A stretch of 34,643 nucleotides of DNA, taken from contig JAIPEE010000039.1 of assembly GCA_021737275.1 (NCBI GenBank), forward strand, positions 1-34,643. The letters are read 5' to 3'. This stretch comes from Desulfobacterales bacterium (GTDB lineage Bacteria > Desulfobacterota > Desulfobacteria > Desulfobacterales > JAIPEE01). Each line of letters begins with the position of its first letter. Positions within the stretch are counted from its first letter, which is position 1. The translations under genes and the position numbers were made by a program. Positions 7,805 to 14,731 of this stretch are shown one piece after another. The notes under the pieces were generated by a model. The model saw only the letters and a list, made by a program, of their open reading frames with translations, ran no database searches and had not been told where the DNA came from.

Positions 7805-9208
7805 TCATTCACGCTGGAGTGGAATATCCCATTTTTTCATATATTTCCAAATTGAAGCCCTGCTAAGACCCACCCGACGGCCCACTTCAGCTTTATTCCA
7901 ATCGCTTGCTTCAAGGAGTTCAAGTAATATATCACGAGATAATTTTTCCCGTATAGGATTTTCGGCAAAGCGTTTTTTGTTATTTTCCTTAATAGAATGT
8001 TGATACCCCATCTGACGAACTTCAACAGGCAGATCAAAAACATCAATATAGTCACCCCGGCAAACGACAAACGCATATTCAATTGCATTTTCCAGCTCCC
8101 GGACATTTCCGGGCCAATTGTAATCAAGTAAAAATCTTGTGGCAGACCGGGCAATACCGCTGATATTTTTATTCGTCAGTTTATTCTTGATATTGATAAA
8201 ATGGCTGACCAAAAGAGGAATATCTTCTTTCCTGTTTTTTAAAGGAGGCATATTAATGGGAAAAACTTTAAGGCGATAATAAAGATCCTCCCGAAAAAGA
8301 CCTTCCTTCACAAGGTTATACAGATCCTTGTTTGATGCCGTGATGATTCTGATATCGATTTTGCGTTTTACGGATTCACCGACCCGTTCGATTTCCCTTT
8401 CCTGCAAAACCCGTAGCAGTTTTAACTGAATTAGCGGACTGATTTCACCAATTTCATCCAGAAACAATGTGCCGCCGTCAGCCTCTTCAAATCGTCCGAT
8501 TCGATCGTGTATGGCCCCTGTGTAGGCACCCTTTACATGTCCAAAAAGTTCACTTTCCAAAAGAGATTCGGAAAGTGCGCTGCAGTTTACAGATACAAAC
8601 GGCATTTCGGCGCGGTCGCTATTATAATGAATAGCACCGGCTACCAATTCCTTACCGGTTCCACTTTCGCCCTGAATCAAAATGGTAGCCTCACTATCAG
8701 CCGCTAGTTTAATGGAGGAAAACACCTGTTTCATTAAGTCACTTTTACCGATAATATTATGGAGCTTATGAATATTTCCCAACTGCAGAGACGCTTCTTC
8801 CGCTTTTTGCCGTGCCTTGTGCAGTTCAGTGAGATCCGTAATGGTTTCAACGACACCTCGAAGACGGCCGGATTTATCCCGGACAAGCCTTGCGCTTTTA
8901 ACGACATAAATATCATTTCCATTTTTATTTTGCAGGAAACACTCCTTGCCGTCAACGCTGCCATATTCAAAAATTCCACAGGTTTTAAATCCTGTTGGGC
9001 AGCTTTTACCAAAACAGCGACTGAATTTAAGCAAGGAGCATGATTTGCCGAGCGCTTCATCTGAAGTATAACCCGTTATCCGCTCCATTGCAGGATTCCA
9101 CGAAGTGATACACCCCTCTTCATCAAGCGTAAATACGCCGCCGGCCATTGATTCCAGTAATAAGCCTGCAAATTCAGAGGGGAAAATGTCATTTTTTATT
9201 TTTTTCAT
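7805..9208 (-). CDS. Sigma-54-dependent transcriptional activator (PAS-AAA+-HTH)
   Basis: 467 residues. A PAS domain (about 14-130) carries a cysteine cluster at 57, 65, 70, 77 and 90 (including CFGKSCPTGFKTC), suggesting redox, metal or Fe-S sensing. The AAA+ domain (about 150-395) has Walker A GESGTGKE (180-187), the sigma-54 contact loop GAYTGA (228-233, the accepted variant of GAFTGA), Walker B TLFLDE and the WPGNVRELENAIE end. The Fis-like HTH is at about 425-463 (NKAEVGRRVGLSRASIWKYMKKW). There is no receiver domain, so the signal is probably sensed directly. Palindromic GTAGCGCTAC sites lie on both sides of the gene at matching distances from -24/-12 promoters, which marks it as the probable local regulator of the flanking redox genes. 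Confidence 0.93.
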   Translation of the reverse strand: MKKIKNDIFPSEFAGLLLESMAGGVFTLDEEGCITSWNPAMERITGYTSDEALGKSCSLLKFSRCFGKSCPTGFKTCGIFEYGSVDGKECFLQNKNGNDIYVVKSARLVRDKSGRLRGVVETITDLTELHKARQKAEEASLQLGNIHKLHNIIGKSDLMKQVFSSIKLAADSEATILIQGESGTGKELVAGAIHYNSDRAEMPFVSVNCSALSESLLESELFGHVKGAYTGAIHDRIGRFEEADGGTLFLDEIGEISPLIQLKLLRVLQEREIERVGESVKRKIDIRIITASNKDLYNLVKEGLFREDLYYRLKVFPINMPPLKNRKEDIPLLVSHFINIKNKLTNKNISGIARSATRFLLDYNWPGNVRELENAIEYAFVVCRGDYIDVFDLPVEVRQMGYQHSIKENNKKRFAENPIREKLSRDILLELLEASDWNKAEVGRRVGLSRASIWKYMKKWDIPLQRE

Positions 9209-9270
9209 CCTATTTCCTTGCTTACCATATATTTCAATCTGTTCGCGTATGCGTCTATTTTTTACTTAAA

Positions 9271-9313
9271 GTAGCGCTACCAAGACAGTTTTTACTATCA
9301 TAGGTAGCGCCAC
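9271..9313. promoter_or_regulatory. Enhancer-like palindrome pair upstream of the redoxin lipoprotein
   Basis: GTAGCGCTAC (9271-9280, perfect palindrome) and GTAGCGCCAC (9304-9313, one half changed) start 33 bp apart, exactly as in the pair at 7640/7673. The nearest edge is 140 bp from the -24 element at 9453. It is also 62-105 bp upstream of the regulator's own start at 9208, so autoregulation is possible; I found no -24/-12 promoter facing the regulator. Confidence 0.65.
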
Positions 9314-9452
9314 ATTCATTTGTCAACTTTTTTCTTCTTTTTGCCGTCAGGATTTTATTTTATGACAGATTATAATTAAAACCGTAGTAAAACAGTAAGT
9401 TAAATATATCTAACGATAAAATATCAAAATTATTTTCAACCATCTCATCTGC

Positions 9453-9468
9453 CGGCACCCTATTTGTA
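9453..9468 (+). promoter_or_regulatory. Sigma-54-like promoter of the lipoprotein gene
   Basis: CGGCACCCTATTTGTA keeps GGCAC and GG-N10-GT spacing against TGGCACGNNNNTTGCW. The first base and one -12 base deviate. It lies about 210 nt before the lipoprotein start, so a long leader would result. Support comes mainly from its 140-bp distance to the palindrome pair, matching the thioredoxin promoter. Confidence 0.45.
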
Positions 9469-9678
9469 ATAGCTATTATTGAAAGATAAAAAATCTGCAA
9501 CATGATTATAAAATAACGACAGATGTACATGAAGTGCCAAATGAAAAGCTACGAAGAATTGGTGCTCAACAGTAACCATAAAACTTACAGTGATTTTATA
9601 AATACCAACTTTTTCCGGTTCATAGAAAAGTGAGACAAGTCAGATATTGATTAATAACTTAAAAAAAGGAGTAACATC

Positions 9679-10254
9679 ATGAAAAAAATTAACATTGTAC
9701 TTTTGGCTGCTATCCTAATGGCCGCATCTATCGGATGTGCTACACAGCAAGGGCCTCAAACAGGCATGATTATGCCCGAAACTAAAATGGCAACAGGCAT
9801 CAAAGCGCCCCAAATTAGTTACCAGGACACATCTGGAAAGGCTCATCAATTACCCGGCATTGGTGACGGGTATACTCTTTTGGTTTTTAACAGAGAGAAA
9901 ATTTGTGCTGATGAAAATTCTGTTCTCATTGAAACAGCAAAGTCTTTTTCCAGAAAAGATTTGCCGGTTATCGTTGTGGAAATTATCGGAGGCGAAAAAG
10001 GGTGTGAAAATGCCCAGAAAGATTGTGTTTTGAAAAGATCCATAGCAAACGGCAAATTCTTCACATTGTGTGATGATTCAGGGGAAGCTAATCGGCAGTT
10101 CGGTGTAAATGATGCATCCTCACTTTACCTTATCAATGAGTTTGGCACCATTGTTCAGATGGCACCTTATGCCAACCTTGATGGCTTACTTGATCGTACG
10201 GGCTCTTTGGCAAATAAGCTGAAAGAAGAACAACAGCGAGATGATGGGGCTTGA
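9679..10254 (+). CDS. Lipoprotein with thioredoxin/peroxiredoxin-like fold
   Basis: 191 residues. Residues 1-20 are a lipoprotein signal peptide (KK, hydrophobic core, lipobox ASIGC with the modified Cys at 20), so it is exported and lipid-anchored. The mature part has 'KAPQISYQDTSGKAHQLPGIGDGYTLLVFNREKICADE' and 'FFTLCDDSGEANRQFGVNDASSLYLINEFGTIVQM', the layout of the redoxin/AhpC-TSA fold, with Cys in the KICADE loop and further cysteines in GCENAQKDC. The usual CxxC or TxxC signature is not obvious, so catalytic activity is uncertain. AAAGGAG precedes the ATG. It reads away from the sigma-54 regulator and is probably in its regulon. Confidence 0.75.
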   Translation: MKKINIVLLAAILMAASIGCATQQGPQTGMIMPETKMATGIKAPQISYQDTSGKAHQLPGIGDGYTLLVFNREKICADENSVLIETAKSFSRKDLPVIVVEIIGGEKGCENAQKDCVLKRSIANGKFFTLCDDSGEANRQFGVNDASSLYLINEFGTIVQMAPYANLDGLLDRTGSLANKLKEEQQRDDGA

Positions 10255-10368
10255 AATTGGCCCACAATGAAAATATGTCAACGTAAGGGAAAAGAAAAAA
10301 TTTGTGACTACAGCCCCGCAACATCTTCCTCCTTGCGAATTTTAGAGCGTATCTCAAATGATACCAGA

Positions 10369-10416
10369 GGGGTAATGCCATCACCTCGGGGCGGCTTTAG
10401 TTAGCCGCCCCACCCC
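10369..10416 (+). repeat. Dispersed hairpin repeat, copy 1
   Basis: GGGGTAATGCCAT is followed by a perfect 8-bp stem GGGGCGGC (10388-10395) / GCCGCCCC (10404-10411) and C-rich DNA. A closely similar 49-nt element lies on the opposite strand at 22307-22355. It lies about 115 nt downstream of the lipoprotein stop in the sense direction and may act as a transcript-end or processing hairpin. Confidence 0.55.
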
Positions 10417-10502
10417 AATGACGCTTTTCTTGTGTGGCAAGAGCCCTAAGGCCCCCTCTAAGAGGCGTTTACTTAAAGAGTAAATCATTATTACGAAAAC
10501 TT

Positions 10503-11084
10503 TTATTCCTTTGATTTTGCCGTAACAATCCTCAAATCTGCCAGGGTTGTTTCCCGGTAAGGCTTTTTCAACTTGATACTTTCTTTGCTAAAGAGCCAGA
10601 TTTCAGGAATAATTTCAGTAATTAAATCCCCATCATCAAAAATACGAACGACTGAACTCTCAGAAACCACCACAGCAACAGAACGAGTATCGTGCGTAAT
10701 GGAAGCGGCTGCCACATGACGGCTCCCCAAACCTAAAGGGAGCTCAATATTATCTGTGGAAGCATTGATGTAGCGGGAAGCGGATATCACCACCCCATTG
10801 CCTCCGACTATAAAAGCACCATCCAACTGGGCCAGCTCCTTTATTGTCTCTCTAACATTTGGATCGCATATGTGTTTACTTTCATCCGGATGGCCGTAAA
10901 GAGGGTCAAGAATGAGATTTCGTGATCTTTTAAGAACCGATATTTCATCGGAAACAACAAAAAGCGTACCGATCTTGCGTCCTTCTCGTCCTTCCCGGGC
11001 GATTTCTACAGCCAGTTGAATGGTTTGTTCCAGGACCTTGGTTTCACAATGCGTTTTCTGTCCACAAAGATCTTCAAAGTTCAT
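10503..11084 (-). CDS. Diadenylate cyclase-domain (DisA_N/DAC) protein
   Basis: 193 residues. The DAC fold is recognised from LAQLDGAFIVGGNGVVISASRYI (DGA at 88-90), then GLGSRHVAAASITHDTRSVAVVVSESSVVRIFDDGDLI (GSRH at 120-123). DAC enzymes make c-di-AMP from two ATP. The canonical second motif is G(T/S)RHR; here the final Arg is Val, resembling archaeal-type forms, so activity is likely but not certain. There is no DisA DNA-binding domain, CdaA membrane segments or YbbR partner; the 80 N-terminal residues are a distinct extension. It lies 45 nt after the DUF1638 gene and is probably co-transcribed from the sigma-54 promoter at 11824-11839. AAAGGAAA precedes the ATG. Confidence 0.78.
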   Translation of the reverse strand: MNFEDLCGQKTHCETKVLEQTIQLAVEIAREGREGRKIGTLFVVSDEISVLKRSRNLILDPLYGHPDESKHICDPNVRETIKELAQLDGAFIVGGNGVVISASRYINASTDNIELPLGLGSRHVAAASITHDTRSVAVVVSESSVVRIFDDGDLITEIIPEIWLFSKESIKLKKPYRETTLADLRIVTAKSKE

Positions 11085-11129
11085 GCGCTATTTCCTTTCC
11101 AATAAGCGGCAGAGAGTATTTTCTCTCAA

Positions 11130-11786
11130 TTATTTATCATAAAACTGACTCGCCTGGTCCAAAAGCAAGGATTTAAAACGATCCATGGTAACCGAATATC
11201 CCTGGATCGGAATCCCCATCCAATCAGAGTATTCCAGAATTTCTTCGGGCTTTTCAGCCATGGTGCGATCAAGGTATCCGATGCTGTCCAAAATGACGGC
11301 TCCACCGGTGTGCCGGGGAAAGTTCTCATTGGCCAGCGCTTTATCCCAATCTTTAAAAACGTTGTGGCGAAATTTGACCCAGCCGGGAGTCATCCACCAA
11401 ACCGGTTCTCCGTCGGCGATCTCGTCCGCAATTTTTGTCCGCTCCGTTTCGCCGGCCAGCATGTCCATACAATGCGTGGCTTGGATTGTGGCTATACCCG
11501 GACCGAGTTCTTCAATGATAGTTTGGATGGTACGAGTAGGTTGATCGGCATTGACGTAACAAAACTTACCGCCGTAGATTACAATGATCTTATCTGTCTT
11601 TTCTTTGGCCCGATTGATACGATCAACAAGCTGGTTTTCCAACTCGCGGATATCCTCATGAAGCCCGGGAGTGGTGTAAAACAGAATCCCGGTATCTAAA
11701 AAGCCCTCTCTTTTGAGATAGTTCAACTCAAGACTCAAGGTCCCGCAGGAGACAATGGCGATGCCCCCAAAAGATACATTTTCCAT
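11130..11786 (-). CDS. DUF1638 family protein
   Basis: 218 residues that resemble DUF1638 proteins: N-terminal 'IAIVSCGTLSLELNYLKREGFLD', a central strand 'IIVIYGGKFCYVN', then 'ATIQATHCMDMLAGETERTKIAD' and 'VWWMTPGWVKFRHNVFKDWD'. Conserved Cys and His residues (SCG, GKFC, THC) could bind a metal. The family is often found near corrinoid methyltransferase genes but its biochemical role is not established. Strong AAGGAGG precedes the ATG. It is the first gene of a two-gene unit with the diadenylate-cyclase-like gene, facing away from a 105-aa gene across a shared enhancer-like region. GC content is somewhat higher than in neighbouring genes. Confidence 0.7.
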   Translation of the reverse strand: MENVSFGGIAIVSCGTLSLELNYLKREGFLDTGILFYTTPGLHEDIRELENQLVDRINRAKEKTDKIIVIYGGKFCYVNADQPTRTIQTIIEELGPGIATIQATHCMDMLAGETERTKIADEIADGEPVWWMTPGWVKFRHNVFKDWDKALANENFPRHTGGAVILDSIGYLDRTMAEKPEEILEYSDWMGIPIQGYSVTMDRFKSLLLDQASQFYDK

Positions 11787-11823
11787 GATTGCTTCCTCCT
11801 TTTCTATTACCCATTTATTTTAC

Positions 11824-11839
11824 AGCAAAATCCGGGCCA
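11824..11839 (-). promoter_or_regulatory. Sigma-54 (-24/-12) promoter of the DUF1638-DAC unit
   Basis: The minus strand reads TGGCCCGGATTTTGCT: GG-N10-GC exact, with a single deviation in the -24 box (A to C). It lies 38 nt before the DUF1638 start. The phased CGTTAC repeats are 120-157 bp upstream. Confidence 0.7.
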
Positions 11840-11958
11840 TTCAAAACCATTAAATACTTATTGATGGTGGCCTTTCAACTAAACGTTTAATAATACAAAT
11901 ATTAATTATTAAATTTTTAAAAGCGAATTATCGGATAAAAAATGGAAGCCATAAAATG

Positions 11959-11996
11959 CGTTACCTTATCGTTACCATAGCGTTACATTACGTTAC
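11959..11996. promoter_or_regulatory. Four helically phased CGTTAC repeats between divergent sigma-54 promoters
   Basis: CGTTAC occurs at 11959, 11970, 11981 and 11991, all in the same orientation at 11, 11 and 10 bp spacing, so all lie on one face of the helix. CGTTAC is the same half-site as in GTAACGCTAC near thioredoxin. One unit, ATAGCGTTAC (11977-11986), is nearly the full palindrome. The array sits 120 bp from the leftward -24 element and 148 bp from the rightward one, normal enhancer distances. The remainder of this roughly 470-nt gene-free region is AT-rich with no other feature. Confidence 0.65.
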
Positions 11997-12143
11997 GAAT
12001 TGCGAAAAAGTAATGCGGCCTATATATTATTTTGATTTACAATTCTTTTATTCAATGCCTTTCTTAAAGCGAATATTTAAAATTTAATCAAAATGATAGA
12101 TAGTTCTATACGTACCTGTTTTTTTAAAAATATTTTCCACTAT

Positions 12144-12159
12144 TGGCATCAATAATGCA
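12144..12159 (+). promoter_or_regulatory. Sigma-54 (-24/-12) promoter of the 105-aa gene
   Basis: TGGCATCAATAATGCA has GG-N10-GC spacing and a good TGCA -12 element. It lies 95 nt before the start codon at 12254 and 148-185 bp downstream of the phased CGTTAC array. Confidence 0.6.
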
Positions 12160-12253
12160 TAAATAATGACAGAGGTTTTAAAATGCCGGAAATGATACCG
12201 GTTAAAAAACTTAGTATATAATATTAAACATTTTTAACCAAAAGGAGAATGCA

Positions 12254-12571
12254 ATGAAAGCCAAAAATTGTTGTAAAACCATGGAAATGGAACTCACCGC
12301 CTGGAAAGCAATTATTTATGACATTGCCCGTAAAATGGAGAAATTACCCGGCGGTGAAAAACAGAAAATTCTTCCAAACATCGAGGATCTCCACATGCTC
12401 ATCGAAGAAATGGACGACAGAATCGAACAGATTAGAGAAAATTGTACCCCGGAAACCGGCATTGATGATATCAAAACAGACAAGGAAAAAATTGATCAGT
12501 TAATGGGCGGCCTTCGCGTAAAAACTGAAGAAGCCATGAAAGTTCTGGGAGCGGGAAACTTCGGTGGTTGA
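12254..12571 (+). CDS. Small helical hypothetical protein
   Basis: 105 residues, unrecognised family. It starts MKAKNCCKTMEMELTAWKAIIYDIARKME, with a vicinal Cys pair at 6-7, and is predicted largely alpha-helical with heptad-like spacing (IEDLHMLIEEMDDRIEQIREN), so it may form a coiled coil or helical bundle. It is soluble, acidic and without a signal peptide. AAAGGAG precedes the ATG. It is certainly expressed as a unit of its own: a -24/-12 promoter upstream and a strong terminator 22 nt downstream. Sharing an enhancer region with the DUF1638/diadenylate-cyclase genes suggests a role in the same response. No function can be assigned. Confidence 0.7.
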   Translation: MKAKNCCKTMEMELTAWKAIIYDIARKMEKLPGGEKQKILPNIEDLHMLIEEMDDRIEQIRENCTPETGIDDIKTDKEKIDQLMGGLRVKTEEAMKVLGAGNFGG

Positions 12572-12592
12572 CTTTGCGTTGTCTCGGCAAAT

Positions 12593-12627
12593 AAAAGAGG
12601 CAGCGGACAATATCTGCTGTCTCTTTT
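12593..12627 (+). terminator. Rho-independent terminator of the 105-aa gene
   Basis: AAAAGAGGCAGC (12593-12604) pairs with GCTGTCTCTTTT (12616-12627, one G-U) around an 11-nt loop, ending in TTTTATATATA. Confidence 0.8.
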
Positions 12628-12699
12628 ATATATAGCGCTCACCTGCAGAAAGATCAGAAATTATTCTTAATTTTGAGCCAAAACTGTCTGTTGCTGTTT

Positions 12700-13548
12700 T
12701 CAGCGGTGCCCCCCGGCAATACTTTTGATTTGTTCATAGATATCTGAAGGACTTATATTATTTTCTTCAGCAATTTTTTTTATGGTCATTTCTTCTTCAA
12801 AAATGATATTTGACACTTTAAGAGATCTGATAATTACTTTCATATTTAAATTATACTGTGTGCAAAAATCCGCCAGCGTTAATTTCCCGGTTCCTGGAGG
12901 TACCGTTTCAGGTAAATTCTTTTCTTTCTCTTGCTGAACAGATTCATATTTTAATGCAGTCGTCATAGCCACATAAAGTTTTTGCGGAGAAAGATCATTA
13001 TTTCCGGCAACCTCTTTTAAGGTCTGCGAGCTGTTATCAACTTTAATCCCGGCTTTTTTTAGCAGGTCGATGCCTGTGTTCAAATCGATACCCGTCTTTT
13101 TTGTAAACGTCTTAAGTGATGAGAGTTCTGCATGCCCGTATGGCGGCTCTCCATATTTTACGGCTGCAGAATCTTTCAATCCATCACTAAAACTTATAAT
13201 GGTCGAAAAAGGAGCTATTTCACTGTAGGAACCGATTATAAAAACCACCGTTACTATCAGTGCAGTATTAAACTCTTTCGTAAATATCTTTAATTCACTG
13301 GCCTTGTTTTTGAGATATAATATGAGCGGTTTCCAGTTATAATAAATGTGCAGTATGAGTGATAGCAGAAACAGCCATCCAAGATTAATATGAATGGCTC
13401 CCCATTGATCCTTTGTTAATCCCCACAATCGCCAGTCGGCCCAGTAGGCAATCCGGCCCTGTGGCGCAACATACAAAACAATAGCCGTTAATACGATAAT
13501 AAAAAATGATAAGAATGCTGTAAGAGAAGTAATTCTTCTTATACTCAT
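12700..13548 (-). CDS. DUF4405-like membrane protein with cytoplasmic or periplasmic tail
   Basis: About 282 residues. The start ATG at 13548 is chosen over an in-frame TTG at 13551 because AAGGAG lies seven bases before it. The N-terminal part has three or four membrane segments: FLSFFIIVLTAIVLYVAP, 'GAIHINLGWLFLLSLILHIYYNW' and 'TALIVTVVFIIGSYSEI'. The paired histidines in membrane helices (HINLGW, LILHIYYNW) are typical of DUF4405/cytochrome b561-like haem-binding proteins. The C-terminal 150 residues hold three repeats of about 45 residues, each with 'T(L/I)K(E/K)(V/I)AE/GNN(D/N)(L/I)SP(Q/S)(K/D)(L/I)Y', a small helical domain seen in DUF4405 proteins. Probably a membrane redox component; partner unknown. 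Confidence 0.7.
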   Translation of the reverse strand: MSIRRITSLTAFLSFFIIVLTAIVLYVAPQGRIAYWADWRLWGLTKDQWGAIHINLGWLFLLSLILHIYYNWKPLILYLKNKASELKIFTKEFNTALIVTVVFIIGSYSEIAPFSTIISFSDGLKDSAAVKYGEPPYGHAELSSLKTFTKKTGIDLNTGIDLLKKAGIKVDNSSQTLKEVAGNNDLSPQKLYVAMTTALKYESVQQEKEKNLPETVPPGTGKLTLADFCTQYNLNMKVIIRSLKVSNIIFEEEMTIKKIAEENNISPSDIYEQIKSIAGGHR

Positions 13549-13600
13549 CAATATACTCCTTGAAAAATAAAGTTAAATACTATTTTTGAGCGGATTTGAT

Positions 13601-13801
13601 TTAAAGATCTATCTTCAAATTCAAGACGGTTACACGGTTGATCCCGAGAATTCGGGCCGCCTGTGTCTGATTGCCATTACTCTGGCGATGTGCATTAAGC
13701 AGGGCCACCTTCTCTTCCGTTTCGTAATTGCCTACAGCAAAATAATTGTTCTGTTCAGGTATGTTGCCGGAAAAGTCATAATTTTCTATAGAAGCCGTCA
13801 T
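13601..13801 (-). pseudogene. Orphan Fis-type HTH fragment
   Basis: 66 codons. Only the last 40 or so are recognisable: EEKVALLNAHRQSNGNQTQAARILGINRVTVLNLKIDL is the Fis-like HTH of sigma-54 activators, but the recognition helix end is abnormal ('VTVLNLKID' where 'VTVWNRxKKxG' is expected). No AAA+ domain is present and no clear ribosome site precedes the ATG. I read it as a decayed regulator tail; a small Fis-like protein is possible. It lies between the selenoperoxiredoxin operon and the DUF4405 gene on the same strand. Confidence 0.4.
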
Positions 13802-13803
13802 CT

Positions 13804-13829
13804 GAGCCCAGCCTTTTCAGGCTGGGCTC
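13804..13829. terminator. Strong 10-bp hairpin
   Basis: GAGCCCAGCC (13804-13813) pairs perfectly with GGCTGGGCTC (13820-13829) around TTTTCA. On the plus strand it is followed by TTTCCTATTAT. On the minus strand, where the peroxiredoxin operon ends 50 nt upstream, no T-run follows, so the orientation of its action is unclear. Confidence 0.5.
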
Positions 13830-13877
13830 TTTCCTATTATAAGTATTTTAACAGGCCTTCTGCAAATTTTATACAAT

Positions 13878-14597
13878 TTAATCAAATGCCATCTCTGTTT
13901 TCCACTCTTTCCATACATTACCTACCAGCCCAGGAGAGGGCTTCAATATTTTCTTACCCGGTTTCCAGCCTGATGGTGTGGCTTCTGAGCCTTCTGATGC
14001 CCGCACATGCTGAAAAGCCTGAACCTGTCTAAATGTTTCATTAATATTTCTTCCAACGGGCGGTGTCAAAATTTCGAACCCCTGGACAATTCCATCAGGA
14101 TCAATAATAAACCGACCCCGTGTTTCAACTCCGGCATCCTCATCATAAACGCCATAAACCTTTCCTACCTGTCCGCCACCGTCAGACAGCATCGCAAAGG
14201 GTACGCCTCCATCAACCATCTTTGACAATTCATGGTCATTCCACATTTTATGAACAAACATGCTGTCGATACTCATGGAAAAAATTTCTACGCCCAGCTT
14301 CTGGAAATCTTTATATTTTTCAGCAACTGCTGAAATTTCTGTCGCTCAGACAAATGTAAAATCACCCGGATAAAAGCAAAGAAGAACCCATTTCCCGATA
14401 TGATCGGATAACTTCATATTAATAAACTTACCATTCTGATAACCCGGTGCACTAAAATCCGGTGCTTTTTTCCCCACCTGTATCATACGTTTAACCTCCC
14501 TTGTCAAATTTTCACGTTCAGGTAATTCCCCTTTTGGAGCATCTCCCACAGGTCCGCCTGTCGGGCGGGCACATCCAACTTTTTGTTCCTCGGCCAT
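13878..14597 (-). CDS. prxU: Selenocysteine-containing peroxiredoxin (AhpC/Prx1 family)
   Basis: 239 residues when the in-frame TGA at 14346-14348 is read as Sec84. The protein before it ends FYPGDFTFV and continues after it as [14 protein letters not shown], so the TGA replaces the peroxidatic cysteine of the family motif DFTFVCPTE. The frame stays open and family-like to the end ([13 protein letters not shown] ... [15 protein letters not shown] ... [15 protein letters not shown]). A hairpin ten bases after the TGA has bacterial SECIS geometry. The start at 14597 is chosen because AAAGGAGGGG immediately precedes it. There is no cysteine after Sec84, so the normal C-terminal resolving Cys is absent; Cys9 or an external thiol may resolve. 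It reduces hydroperoxides. Last gene of the NifX/MinD run. Confidence 0.9.
14318..14348 (-). promoter_or_regulatory. UGA Sec codon with bacterial SECIS-like hairpin
   Basis: On the minus strand TGA (14348-14346) is followed by ten bases and then TTTCAGC-AGTT-GCTGAAA (14335-14318), a perfect seven-base-pair stem with a G-containing tetraloop (A-T closing possible). This is the distance and shape expected of the SelB-binding apical stem. Confidence 0.8.
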
Positions 14598-14731
14598 TAC
14601 CCCTCCTTTCAAAAATCAAATTAATCAATTTACTAACCGCAACCACATCTAAAACCATTGAATGAAATCATCACTCCGGCAAATACATTAGGAAAATCAT
14701 TCAGAAATATTATCCGGTATGTTTAGAAACG

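Noticed and set aside
9531-9560. TGGCACTTCATGTACA on the minus strand as a sigma-54 promoter
   Set aside because: It lacks GC at the -12 position and faces no suitable gene at promoter distance.
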